A stretch of 64,000 bases of DNA from Antitrichia curtipendula. Taxonomy: Eukaryota > Streptophyta > Bryopsida > Hypnales > Leucodontaceae. The DNA is taken from contig OX579636.1 in NCBI GenBank assembly GCA_951230915.1, positions 27,153,567 to 27,217,566 of the forward strand, in the 5' to 3' direction. The notes under the pieces are model-generated. The model did no database searches. It was not told the origin of the DNA and was given only the letters and a program-made list of their open reading frames with translations. Positions 34,798 through 45,900 of the stretch are shown here, piece by piece (position 1 is the stretch's first letter; each line of letters begins with the position of its first letter). The translations under genes and the position numbers were made by a program.

Positions 34798-35344
34798 TCA
34801 GCAAGGAATTTGCTTCGTGAACCACCTGATGACATTTACAGGGGCTTTAACGAGACTCAAGGCAATGTTCGCAATACCCGCGCAGCAGATGAAACAAGGG
34901 CAACAGCATCCTAGAATCGTCCTGCACAGATGACATAGATCGTCAATAGCAGCTACGGCGTTTGCGTTCTACAAGTCGATCTCCTGACCTAGACAACCAG
35001 TCTCCGGAGCTTCATTCGGGATCGAATTTTCAAAAATTGATTGTGGTACGCCTTTCAAAAACCCTTAGCAAGGAAGTTTCGCACTAAAACACGTCAAGTA
35101 ACTCCACGAAAACTTCCTAGTATCCCTTTCTCAAATTATACTTCACGTGCATTGCAAATAGTTACGCGCTTATTACAATTTAGGCACAAACGAGTAGCAT
35201 TGAAAAGACTTGTGAACAAGCACAAGGTGTGGAATACACTTACGCAATCACCCATATCACCATGCCGATTAGCGAGAGCACCGCGGCCACCAACATAAAC
35301 GGGAGGCCAATGAGAAACCCGAGAGGTCGGCAATCATCGCACAT
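34798..35344 (-). CDS. TAX: TAXIMIN-like cysteine-rich signalling peptide, two exons, 74 aa
   Basis: Exon 1 is 35344-35244 (donor GC|GTAAGTG) and exon 2 is 34921-34798 (acceptor TGTGCAG), joined in phase 2; the stop is TGA. The peptide starts MCDDCRPLGFLIGLPFMLVA, has a hydrophobic stretch at residues 8-34, a Cys-rich centre (LGCCCPCFICCAG, residues 37-49) and ends VKAPVNVIRWFTKQIPC. CRPLGFLLGLPF, CCPC, KAP and the final IPC are the hallmarks of plant TAXIMIN peptides, which are about 73-75 residues long and conserved in land plants, with roles in metabolism and organ boundaries in seed plants (family knowledge). Length and all marks agree. The intron is 322 bp. The gene sits just downstream of the gamma-CA-like locus on the same strand. 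Confidence 0.88.
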
Positions 35345-35617
35345 CTTGACTCCACCTTCAACCCGCCTAAAATTTCAAATTCTCGAACTCACGCTTTCGC
35401 AACCGCTCTCGCTCCAAATAAAATGTACACAACGCAGATCGAACGAATTAACCCTAAACGCTTCGAATCGCCCCCTTTCTCCTCTTCACCTGGTCGTAAG
35501 TTGAACCATCACTACATCCCAGCTCCGACTATATACCAAACGTCCGTGATTACCACAACTGAAGTAGAAGCCCCTTTCACTCCCTCTCTTGTGGGCAGAC
35601 AATGTAGGTCTCGCAGA
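35345..35617 (-). promoter_or_regulatory. Promoter/5' leader of the TAXIMIN-like gene
   Basis: A short, moderately GC-rich interval lies between the TAXIMIN-like start and the end of the gamma-CA-like locus. It must hold the promoter and leader. No specific element was recognised. Confidence 0.4.
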
Positions 35618-36635
35618 TCAATTGCGAAGAGCAAGAAGTCTGTCAAACGATTCGTGGTGGTAGCACGCGCCGTCGTCGAGCTTCGTTGACGGAGAAATCC
35701 GCAAATCTAACAAGTTACGAGCGCCGCGACTTCGTCCTCGAGGAGACTTTCCCACACGATGCAGCGTGGGAGACGGGACGACGAAATTGCGGAAGCGCTT
35801 GCGGCGGGCTGCGGTACTTTGCGGCAGACCCGTTGCGGTAGATGGACACAGGGCGACGATGGAGGTTTTACGATTTTGGGTGCTGACCAACGCTCCTGCA
35901 GCAACAAATGCACCCTGTTCTACAACCACACCATTCAAAAGGGTGGCACCCATTCCCACAAATGCTCCGTCCTCCACAGTGCAAGCATGAATCACTGCGC
36001 CATGCCCTACAATCGGTCTCCCACGCACACCGTCAGTTGACATGAACCCTCACCCCAGAAAAGGTATCGTTCCAGAGTGCGCGGTCTTCCAAAAGAGTCC
36101 TGGATGGACTGGAAAACGAAGACAACAGACACCATGTTCCATTTTGTCACAAACACTCACCTATGGTGACTTTGTTGCCAATAAAACGAGAACCACCAAC
36201 AGTCACTAAAGAGTGATCTTGAATGTTCGTTTCAGAGCCAACTCTTATGCTATTTGTATCCCCTGCCACAACATTGCAAACACTCAGAACCATACATCAT
36301 GTTTCGCGAACACATTCCGTCGCATTGTTTTGTTGATGAAAACCAACTGATAATCCTTGATAGACCAACACAACATTTACCAATACAGGAAAGAAACGGA
36401 AAGACATAAAGTGTTATCAATTTAATAAGTTGACAGCCCAGATAAGATTCATTCTACCCTTCTTCCATGCAGGAATAAGATCGCTTACCCCTCAGCACAC
36501 AGCCATACCAAATAGAGGACTTGGATCCAACTTTGGACATCACCGACAAGGGATGCACCAGGGGCAACCAATGCATCTTTAGCAACATTGGGCTTCTTAT
36601 CAAAAAGAGGTTCATCAATGGCCGATGCCTCGTCA
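35618..36635 (-). pseudogene. Gamma-carbonic-anhydrase-like gene with frameshifts
   Basis: Three exons read as a left-handed beta-helix gamma-CA, the mitochondrial complex I-associated type in plants. Exon 36635-36489 has TRHRPLMNLF, then (after a T-run indel) DKKPNVAKDALVAPGASLVG, then (after an extra C) KVGSKSSIWYGCVLRG. Exon 36262-36161 reads GDTNSIRVGSETNIQDHS. Exon 36048-35618 reads VGHGAVIHACTVEDGAFVGMG and NGVVVEQGAFVAAGALV. All junctions are phase 1. The two indels in the first exon cancel each other. After GALV the expected PSGxVWxGNPAKxLRxL region is not readable in a single frame. The N-terminal targeting exon was not found. It is either a young pseudogene or an intact gene with homopolymer sequencing errors. 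The His residues of active gamma-CAs were not fully traced. Confidence 0.7.
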
Positions 36636-37164
36636 CTGTTCATCGAGAATACAACAACATCATAGACGTTAGCTGAGAATAATAGTCACGTTGTAAAACA
36701 ATTCAATCGCTTCGAACTCCGTTTGCTCCTCAAAAGGAATGTTCATGTACCAGCCAGCATGCATGAAGAATGGACCTACTTCAGACTTGACATAATACGA
36801 CAATTCCAGTAGAAAACAACTCAGCTCTGCTCCTCAGTCTTTGTGAGAGTAATCGAGAGAAAACCACAAGGACACTGAGGACGACGGAGTGGAAGCTAAG
36901 GGAGTGGTCATCATTCCACAATAGTGTGTCGCCTCGTAGATCACGTGTCTGAATGACAATTTCCTCTAGAAACCAATGAGAATACACTTTCACCTTCCCC
37001 AAACCCTAAAACGAATTCGTCACCCTAAATTCAGAGCTCCGGTCGAAATTTTCGCATTGTAATTGGAAACAAAGATCAAGGTTGAGTAATCCGCATTCGT
37101 GATCTCTGTAATGAGCACATGAATGCACATCGTGGACGAAACAACCACTGCAAGAGACGAAGCT
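36636..37164 (-). other. Upstream flank of the gamma-CA-like locus
   Basis: It should contain the first exon and promoter. A minus-strand 73-codon frame at 37002-36781 starts MGKVKVYSHWFLEE but does not clearly match the usual gamma-CA N-terminus. Confidence 0.3.
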
Positions 37165-38914
37165 AGCGATGCTTCAAAAATTTCACATCATTTGAAATTG
37201 TACAACATACTGTATAGGAAAAAAATAGTAAGTAGTAAGAAGTACACTAAAAACTATATTTAGTGTTGGATTGCATTTAGTGTAATTACCAGCCTACCCC
37301 ACTCAACACTAGATCTGAACTTTAGAGTAATTAGTGTAGTATTAGACTTGAATGAGCCGCCTTTGCCTTCTCAGATTTCTGATTTCAGATTTCAAATCTA
37401 TCATAGAGTATATTTAGTGTTAGAAATTACATTTAATAGTTACTTACTTTAGAAATTACATTTAATGATATTTGTGTCATGGTTCGTAAATAGTGTTGCT
37501 AACACTAAATATAGTTTTTAGTGTAGAGAATGATTCAAAATACTAAATTGTTAAGAATTTAGTTATGGAATTGAAAAATGCCAATCCCAGTGGTTGCAAT
37601 GTTGTAATAAACAATCTAAATCCTATGATTTTATTTTATTCAAAAAATATTGAAAATTGAGTAAGATGAAGGACTTCAAAGTTTATTTTAAGAGTAGAGA
37701 TTTCATAACTGCCCACAAACTAAAAAACTTCTCATAACTTTTGACTCATTGATCAAAATGGAATGATTAAAAGCTTTTCCACATATATATAACTCAAGGA
37801 AACCAATTTCAAATTTCAATTTATGAAAAAAGCAATTTCTTAAAATCTGCCTCAAATTGCTTGGTCAGGGAAAATAATAACATGTTAGGCCATAACTTTT
37901 GATTCATATTTCCAAATGTCATGACATGTAGTGCATATGAAAGATATTCCTTGTCCCCCACCTTTTCTTAAAATTTCAGCCTAAAATATGCAAATCTCCA
38001 GTCACAAGAACATATTCAACATTTATGTGTTACCAAAAATGCATGTTGGTCTTCTAAGGTTAACAAATTCAATCATAGGATCCTTTAGTTTATTTTTTAG
38101 AATATACCCTCCTAAAATTCAAATGTAAGAAAGTTTACCAATTGCAAGATCATGATGCTTGAATTTCAAAGAGAAGTATTTTCAACTCTTTCTAAATGGT
38201 TACATTCATCTTTCAAATACTTTATCCCAAAATGTGTACATCCTACAATTTAGAATACATCTTTCCATAATATGTTGAAAAGATAAATTGGAAATACATA
38301 TAAATTTAAAAAAATAAATAAAATAAAAAACAAAAAATATATATATTCATCTTTGAAATAAATAATAAGTAGAAAGAAGTAAAGTATGATTAATAATATT
38401 AAAAATTTAAGAATTTAGTAGTATAATTAAAAAAAAATTAATCCTAATGGTTGTAATGTTGTAAATACCAATTTACATCCTATATTTTAATTTATTTTCC
38501 AAAAATATTGAATTCAAAATAAGACTTCAAAGTTTATTTTTGAGTAGAGATTTTATAACTACTTGCAAACTAAAACTCCTCATAACATTCATCTCATTAA
38601 TCAAAATAGAATGATTTTAAGCTCTTAAAATATACATAAATATAGGAAACCATGATCAAACCAAGATTATTTAAAAATAAATAAAAAATTTGAAGTTGTT
38701 TGAGTTACCTAGGCTTTGAAAGAAACTACATATCTACAATAACTTTTTAACCATTGTAGTAAAATGTCATGAAAATTCTTGTACCTTAAAGCTACTCATC
38801 AACCTCATGTTTTAAGAAAATTTCAAAGAAAAAAAATGTTAATTTCATTTGGTAAATGCTTAACCAAAAACTATATATTGCCAAAAAATGTACTTCAAGA
38901 CTTTAGGGATTAAT
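37165..38914 (+). mobile_element. Degenerate piggyBac-type MITE copies, interrupted by a TA MITE
   Basis: Segments of the 860-bp family recur twice in a row (about 37165-38040 and about 38350-38914). Landmarks include TCATTTGAAATTGTACAACA, GGTTGTAATGTTGTA, CTTCAAAGTTTATTTT and CTTTAGGGATTAA at the right end. The left terminus is lost. Confidence 0.55.
37245..37523. mobile_element. TA-flanked MITE, 279 bp, nested in a piggyBac-type MITE
   Basis: The ends CACTAAAAACTATATTTAGT and its inverse lie at the two sides with TA at 37243-37244 and 37524-37525. The related MITE at 21788-22647 reads AGAAGTAGAAAATGATTC near 22170-22190, which is the uninterrupted site with a single TA. It belongs to the same family as 6849-7065. 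Confidence 0.8.
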
Positions 38915-39082
38915 AAAATCATTGTCTCCTACTTTATATGTTAGATATTAAACCTGAAACATTAGGTTGGTTATTGTGGGAATCACTCTTTTGAGTACCA
39001 TGTGAATCATTTGCTTAGAAAAAATAAGAGTACCCATTGGAGGTCAAACTGCTAAGCAAGACCTCCTTTTTTTCACTTAACT
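38915..39082. other. Short AT-rich spacer
   Basis: Nothing recognised. Confidence 0.5.
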
Positions 39083-39900
39083 AGTATGCCATGTGCCATT
39101 GCCACAATATTAATAAAATGAAAATAAAAATAATGTATTTTTAATTCTTTAATTCTTAACCCCTAAAGCCCCAAGGGTGTTTTCTATCAAAAACCACCCA
39201 AAACTATCAATTTTGCTGCATTCACTTAAAGAAACTAAAAACTAATTATTTTTGGAATTTAACCGTAGGATCTTGTACTTAACTTGTCTAAAATCATGTA
39301 GTTAAAATTTCAGAAAATTTGACCGTACGGATTGGAAGATATTAGCATTCAAAGTTGAACAAAAAGTTTTTTTTCTTGAAGATGCTTAAATTGCCCGAAA
39401 AACTAAGATTGTCCATAACTTTCTCATCCCTAATCCAAATAGAATGAATCAAAGCTTCACGTATAGATAAAAACATAATATTTTAGAAAAAAAATTCAAA
39501 AAATTATATTTTGACTTTTTGTAATTTTTTGGGGGTGCCTGCCAATCTCCATTTCTTGCTTATTGTGCCATAAATTTTTCATCTCACATCAATTGAAACC
39601 AAAAAATCATATATCCACAAAGCGCTCGCAAAATTACACAACCTCAAAAAATCTCAAAAAAATTCACTTCAAATTGAGACAATAGAAACCTACCCAGACC
39701 CAAATTGTCCTCCGAGGGGGCAAACGGTCCTTTAGGGGTTAAAAACATTGAAATTCTTAATTAATTTTGTCATGAGTCAGAACACCGTGAAACAAAGTCT
39801 GTGCACCCCTCCTCACAAAGGATTTTTTTGAGAATACCAAGAACATGACCAGAGAATACATGGTTCCAAAGATCTCACTATAACAAACAAACAAACAAAT
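39083..39900 (+). repeat. SINE-like repeat interrupted by a MITE
   Basis: The left part (GTATGCCATGTGCCATTGCC, to 39156) and the right part (GTGAAACAAAGTCTGTGCACC to an ACAAACAAACAAACAAAT tail, 39743-39900) match the repeat at 7068-7300. The middle is the 586-bp piggyBac-type MITE. Confidence 0.6.
39157..39742 (+). mobile_element. piggyBac-type MITE, 586-bp family
   Basis: TTAACCCCTAAAGCCCCAAG at the left and ACGGTCCTTTAGGGGTTAA at the right, 586 bp including both TTAA sites. The copy at 61402-61987 has the same length and nearly the same sequence throughout. Confidence 0.85.
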
Positions 39901-40179
39901 TTATGTATCGATTTCAAAGATGAACATTTGCACTTGTCTCATAAAGAAGTATTCTCTGTCATCCATCAGATACTTTTTAGGCCGCCGCATTGTTAGAGGG
40001 TTAAGTCTCCTCTTTCTTTTGTATGTCATCTCCAACTTAGACCGGAGCTTCGACAGCAAAGTCATTAGGAGAAAACTTTGCAGCTTGGATTCTTGTATTC
40101 CATTCAATTCGCAGGTTCATGACCATCAGCAAGTCACATGGATGGTCAAAGATTCAAAGGATGGATTTCTTTGTCACAA
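39901..40179. other. Spacer with no recognised feature
   Basis: Overlapping short frames on both strands without motifs. Confidence 0.4.
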
Positions 40180-40622
40180 AAGGTAGGCACCCCCAAAATG
40201 GCACCTGACCTTAAAGTGCCATCTACAGGTTGTGTACATTTCCAAAATCAGTTATGTACCTATTTGGATGGAGCGCTTTCAGAAACAAACTTTTTTTTTT
40301 TTTTTTTTTGAACATGGACAATTTCCATTAATCACGGAAACAGAACAATGAACCAGCAGGCACAGCCCACGGCGAAATTTTTCCCTTTTCTACAACTTTC
40401 ACACACAAGAGCCCTTCGCTATAACTATTTTCGAGTGTGTGTCTATATCCAGAAACAAACTTTGACCCTTAATAACTTTTGCATACGGTGTCCAAAAGCC
40501 ACGTTCTCTGGTGCGTTGGAACCTCCTTTCACTTGCCAACAAGAATATAGGAAAATTTTCCAGTCTAATAGTAGTAACTAGACTCAGTAGCAAAAAGTGT
40601 CGGTTTTGGGTGTACCCACCTT
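40180..40622 (+). mobile_element. MITE with AAGGTRGGCACCC/GGGTRTACCCACCTT ends, carrying a retroposon
   Basis: The outer 272 bp match the element at 42025-42298 closely from end to end. The copy is split after CTTTCAGAAACAAAC by a 170-bp insertion. Other family members are at 49201-49742 and, inverted and truncated, at 51478-51709. Confidence 0.75.
40291..40450 (-). mobile_element. Retroposon insertion with poly(A) tail and target duplication
   Basis: The insert begins with 19 T (a poly(A) tail on the minus strand) and is flanked by direct copies of CAGAAACAAACTT (from 40280 and from 40450). The uninterrupted site is present at 42125-42140. Size, tail and duplication fit a SINE or a 5'-truncated LINE. 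No coding sequence remains. Confidence 0.75.
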
Positions 40623-40932
40623 AGCATTATTGTTAGTTTACAAAAACAAATTTTTCCATTTGAACTGGTAGTTTCATAAGGTAGTCTGCTCTTAAAGCGA
40701 TTTTGCTCTAAAAAGTTTTCTCTAATGCAGAGGTACATTTTACTTTCTTCAATGCACCAACAGTGTACATTTCAAGAGGGGGACCAACGCTTATAGTGAC
40801 TACTGCGATTTCAAATTCAAAAATTCATAACTAAATCCGTGAAGATCCAAAAAAATCAATGAAATGACTTGGGTTTGATGCCAATTCCATTTTTCTTCCT
40901 ACAAAAATTTACTATAAATTGTTGCAAGGAGT

Positions 40933-41566
40933 TTAACCCCTAAAGGACTAAGTGTCCGTTCAACGTACGCAAGAAATTTCGGGTAGGTTCCTACAAAGTC
41001 ATTTTCGGTCGGATGTTCATTATATTTGAAGACAATGTGTAAATATGTGCCTCCTTTGTGAAAACCTAATTTTTTTTTCCAATCGAGTGCTTGAACCAAA
41101 AGTTATGTTGCCCTAAACTTTTCGGGCAACCTGGGCAATTGGGGAATCTTTGAAGAATCTTTTGCAAAGAAGATCATCAAGTTTTGAAATTTGGCATGTA
41201 TGTAACTAATAAAATTTGGCATGCAATTGTCAAAAAAAATAAAAATTTAGTTGACAAATCACATTCTAATGTTTGTGTAGAACAAAATTTTTACTCCGAA
41301 TGAGCCTGAAGTCTGCTGACCCTGTTTCGCAGGATTGAAAAAAAAAGTTTTTTTTTTCTCACTTTAAATGCTATAATTTTTCTATCCGTGCGGTGAAAAG
41401 GGCTGAAATTTTTTCCACACTTTGTTAAAATACTTAACTTTAGTTTTGTACAGTTGAAGTTCAAAAATAAAGTTTTTCTTTTCTTTTTTGAATAACATAC
41501 CCAAAAGTCGCAGTTTTTGGAATGTCTCCCTGGAAAAAAAAAAAAACTCGATCCTTTGGGGCTTAA
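40933..41566 (+). mobile_element. piggyBac-type MITE, 634 bp
   Basis: Left end TTAACCCCTAAAGGACTAAG; right end CGATCCTTTGGGGCTTAA. AT-rich interior without coding capacity. Confidence 0.7.
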
Positions 41567-42024
41567 CTCCCACCCACCCACCCCATCCCCCCAATTGCAA
41601 TCAGTTTTAAAAAAGGTTGCTCTAAGAGCAAACTACCTTCCACTACCTTACAAGATAAGGTCTTTCTTTGTCGTTGCTGAGTGTCTCCCTTTTTCTAATA
41701 AGGTAGTCTGCTCAACCTTCTTCGCATCTGTAGCTTTTGTCAATGCAAAGCCTCCTCTCTTTTGGTCCAAAGCCAATAAAGGAACTTACCTTACCTGCAG
41801 AGTCTTGCTTGGGTCCCCAATATGGCTACAGTATGGAATTTTTTTCTGTCAGGCTGCCAGCCTTCAATCTGGCCGGGGCTGCCGGCTCTTCTTCAGTTGC
41901 AGTGACCCACAAAAAACACTGTTGGAACCAACGCATGTGCTGACTGTACACATTCTCAGTCAACATAGTAAGTACTATTCTAACTGAACCTTGCAAAGAA
42001 AAGGGGAATTTTTCATCAGAAACT
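41567..42024. other. Spacer, moderately GC-rich
   Basis: A 156-codon plus frame crosses this stretch, but part of it lies in the preceding MITE and it has no motif. No gene is called. Confidence 0.4.
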
Positions 42025-42298
42025 AAGGTAGGCACCCCCAAAATAGCACCTGATCTTAAAGTGCCATCTACAGGTTGTGTACATTTCCAAAATCAGTTAT
42101 GTACCTATTTGGATGGAGTGCTTTCAGAAACAAACTTCGACCCTTAATAACTTTTGCATGTGGTGTCCAAATGCCACGTTCTCTGATGCGTTGGAACCTC
42201 CTTTCACTTGCCAACAAGAATATATGAAAATTTGACCAGTTTAATAGTAGTAACTAGGCTCAGTAGCAAAAAGTGACGGTTTTGGGTGTACCCACCTT
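42025..42298 (+). mobile_element. MITE with AAGGTAGGCACCC/GGGTGTACCCACCTT ends, intact copy
   Basis: A 274-bp element with short inverted ends flanked by TAA/TTA. It serves as the empty site for the retroposon in the 40180 copy. The superfamily is not certain; a 3-bp TWA duplication would suit Harbinger-type elements. Confidence 0.7.
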
Positions 42299-42302
42299 AG
42301 TG

Positions 42303-42530
42303 TATCTTGAGCCGTTGCCACAATATAATAAAATGAAAATGAAAGTAAAAGTAATTTTATAACTTTTCAAACTCATAAAAAACTTCAAATTTCAATATCT
42401 AGTCTACTTTGAGTCCGAATGCCACGAAACCAAGCCCATGCACCTGTCCTTGCAGAGAGCTTTTTGACGGTACTATGAATGCGATCGGGGGATGCACCAT
42501 ACCGGAAATCTCTCCAAAACAAACAAAACA
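42303..42530 (+). repeat. SINE-like repeat
   Basis: GAGCCGTTGCCACAATATAA at the start, GAATGCCACGAAACCAAGCC in the middle and an AAACAAACAAAACAAAAAA tail. Same family as 7068-7300. Confidence 0.55.
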
Positions 42531-42692
42531 AAAAAGCCTCATTTAAGATATAGATGTCAATGTTCATTTTGAACTGGAAAAAAAAATCCATGATTGTGCT
42601 AAATTTAAATCTACACTGATTGTAGTTATCAAAGGAAAACCAAATCTTTGTTTCGGCAATTATGATGAATTTGAAACCGCCTCTAATAAGCT

Positions 42693-42918
42693 TTAACCCA
42701 TAAATGACACGAAGGCCGTTTTCTGGCTGATGAATGACAAAGAATCTCTTCATGTAGAAGTGCAACTATTCATCCTCCCAATTTTGTGTGGAAAGGGAAG
42801 ATCTTCTACAGTTGTTTGTCTTCCAATGAGTGCTTTTTTCATTTTTTTTAAGCCAACAATTCACACGATACCCAAACCAATGATTTCCACGGTGACCAGC
42901 TCAGCGTTTGAGGGTTAA
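42693..42918 (+). mobile_element. piggyBac-type MITE, 226-bp family
   Basis: TTAACCCATAAATGACACG to GCGTTTGAGGGTTAA, 226 bp. The interior (GATGAATGACAAAGAATCTC, CATCCTCCCAATTTTGTG) recurs at 48015-48246, 48243-48472 and about 49973-50200. Confidence 0.8.
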
Positions 42919-45900
42919 TTCATTCTCCAGTTTCTCCTGTGACTTTGTTCCCTACCATGTGGTACTTTTGTTCCCTATGCAATCTTTTGAACTCCCCATA
43001 ATTGTTCCCCTTAATTCCTCAGCACCACAGTGAGTCAGTCAAGGACCACAGCAGTGCATTGTTGCAATGAAAAAGCGTATTCTGAAAGTCTTAGGGTTCA
43101 CTCTGTTTTTTAATGAACTCAATGTCAATTTCAATAAAATTTGGGAGAATTCCATGACTTGTGCACTTTCCAGCAGGGCGCACGACTTGCAACATAAAAC
43201 AATGCCAAGTCCTGGTCTTTTGTTTTTACGGTTTTAAGTGCAGGAAAGTCACAATTGGGGGGCACCTTGAATCACTCCAATTCCACAGAAGAGACATTGT
43301 TTTGTGCTTCCATTTAGTTGTGAGTTCCACATATAGTGACAAAGAAACAAAATTGAGTATGGATTTGAAACTTTTTCATTCAAACAACCATACCATAAGC
43401 ATCAATAGGCAAAGTCCAGCAGTTGACATACAAAAGTTGTAGTATGCAACATGTTACACATTATTAGGGAAGTTTGAAGAAAAAAATTAGTTGTGATTTG
43501 CGAGAAATCAATTTCAAAGCTAGCCATACACGTCCCAAAATTCAACTTTGTGTGCCATAAATTGGAATTACTTTATATATTGTTAGTTTTTCAAATCTAT
43601 TACTACTTAGGTTTTTTTTTTTTGTCATTGTATGACATACGAGCACGTCCATTCACTTCACTGTCACCCATATTTTTTATTCACAAGTTGTACCATTACA
43701 TGTTATTTAGCCCCTGTGGAGGGCTGCGGGTTCCCAGACTCTAAAACTGTCTGGAACTGTGCTGCAGCAGCTGCGTGACATGGCCAAGCGACTGCCATGT
43801 CATACAAAAAAAAAAAAAAATTCAAAAAATTCAAAAAAAAATTTGTTCATCTTTTTTTTTTTTTTTTTTCCATTTTTCCATTTTAAGATTTTTTTTTTTT
43901 TTTTTTTTTCAAATTTTTTTTCTGACAGCGGCTGTTCTTTTGCTGCCAGGGGAACAGGCCCGAAACGGCCCTCTAGACCCCCCAAAAATCATCTAATGGT
44001 ATTGGGGTCACTCCCATTTCATGTGAAGGGAGCCTTAAGTATATACTCTCCAACCCCAAGGATGAGGTGTCCTCCGCTCGCAGACAGAAATGATGATCCC
44101 TGCTTTGAGAATAAATTATATTCTTGCATTTTACGTAACTTAATAATCTAATATTTGTCTCTTACTTTTTTGTGCCAATTTCAAACAATTGAAACAACAA
44201 AGGCCCGGATTTTCAGGAATGAGAGACTGGTGTGATTTTCTTGTTGGAAATCCTTCACTTTGAAGCAATTCACAAGCAAGGTCCGTCTGTGGTCCAAGAA
44301 AGGTAAGCTTATGCACGACGGCAAGTGAACATGAGAACCTAATGAGTGTGCTTGAAATAATGGTCACCACCACCAAGAAATTAAATGTCTTTCCAAGGAG
44401 GTGATGGAGCCCATTTTACTTTTGCTTTTTCGCGCAAATGAAAAGGAAACTTTCATCGCAAAAGAATTAGAGTATTAGGTACTAGTGAGGCCAGAAATTA
44501 AATAGCATATATTATGTAGAATGATGCTCATAAGCTTCAATGGAGCCCATTTCAGATGAAAGTCACTCATTGGGTACGGAAAAGCGGAGTGGCACTTTGC
44601 TTTCTATGACATTGGAGTTGTTTTAGTGTTTTAGTGTCCTTTTCAAAACCCGAGAACAACGTTGAGGACCCAAAGTGTCTGATGGATGATTTCATTGTTT
44701 ACTGTAGAAATAAATAATGCACATGTTGGTTCAATAATTTGAGCTTTTGGGTGATTACCTTGGTCATGGTGGGGTTGTCCATCCTTCCACCATGTTTAAA
44801 CCATTGATTGAGTATAAGTGAGAAATATTCAAATCATTCAAGTTATGTCTGGTAACGGGAATGTAAAACCTAGTTATGGAAACAGCCACTCTTATTTTTC
44901 ATAGCAAGGTTCTACTTTTATGTTATCTAGTCCATAATCTTGGCCTTCTTTAGCATAATGATGCCCTTAATTTTAGGTTTGTGATCAAACTTGAATGGAC
45001 AAGAACTATCATAGTATCATTGATGTAGTCAACCAAAAAAATGATTTGACTATTTGTTCTACATGGCAGAATAAGATCAAAGGTTTTAGAGTAGTTTTGG
45101 GGAGAACAAGATTATAGACAAGATCTTTAGTAGATGTGAGATCATCGAGGTTAGAAGAGCCGAAGTGAAAAAAATAACTATACCAAATTGAAGAATGAAT
45201 GAGAGACAATAGGTGTACAAGATACCATACCCATAGGGCAAGATAGGCGGAAAAGAATTATTTTTAAGAATGCCAAAAAAGAAAAAAAAATTGACAAATT
45301 CAACAGGAATTAGATGACCAAGTTGTTGTAAGAAGATAACATTTTCAATATAAGTCAAAATGTCCAAAGACCATCTACCATAAAAAAAAATTGATGAAGA
45401 AGTGAAGGAAAAATCTACATCGAAATTTAGTGAACATGGATGGGGGAGAGGTTGTTTAGATTATGAAACCATAGTCCATCATGAAACCTTCAAAAAATAT
45501 GGGATAATTTGAAGACTGAGCTCCTACTAATCCTAACCATTTACATATCCCACATGGGTTGTTTTACTTCCTACCATCTAATTTGTATAAAGAGCTTGTC
45601 TTCCTCAACTTTGTGCCCATCTAAGCAAGTGACTTTTGGGGCTTGGAGAAGAACATTTTGGATCTACTTCAATTTAAAGTTGAAATCTATAAAATCAAAA
45701 TTTAAAGTGTCAAAGCTACTTTGGAAACTTTAATTAAATATTCAACATCAATTTGTCGATTCTACCCTATGGATACGATATTAAAACAATCTAACATTGG
45801 TATTGCAAGAATTTAGATTTTCTTGACTATATACACAATATCTTTGATAGCGACATAATTATGAAGAATGCACAAATACAAGCTTGTAGTATTAAAAAAC

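Noticed and set aside
44800..45500. Possible copia-type retrotransposon relic on the minus strand
   Set aside because: Hydrophobic open pieces were seen, but no integrase or reverse-transcriptase motif could be identified.
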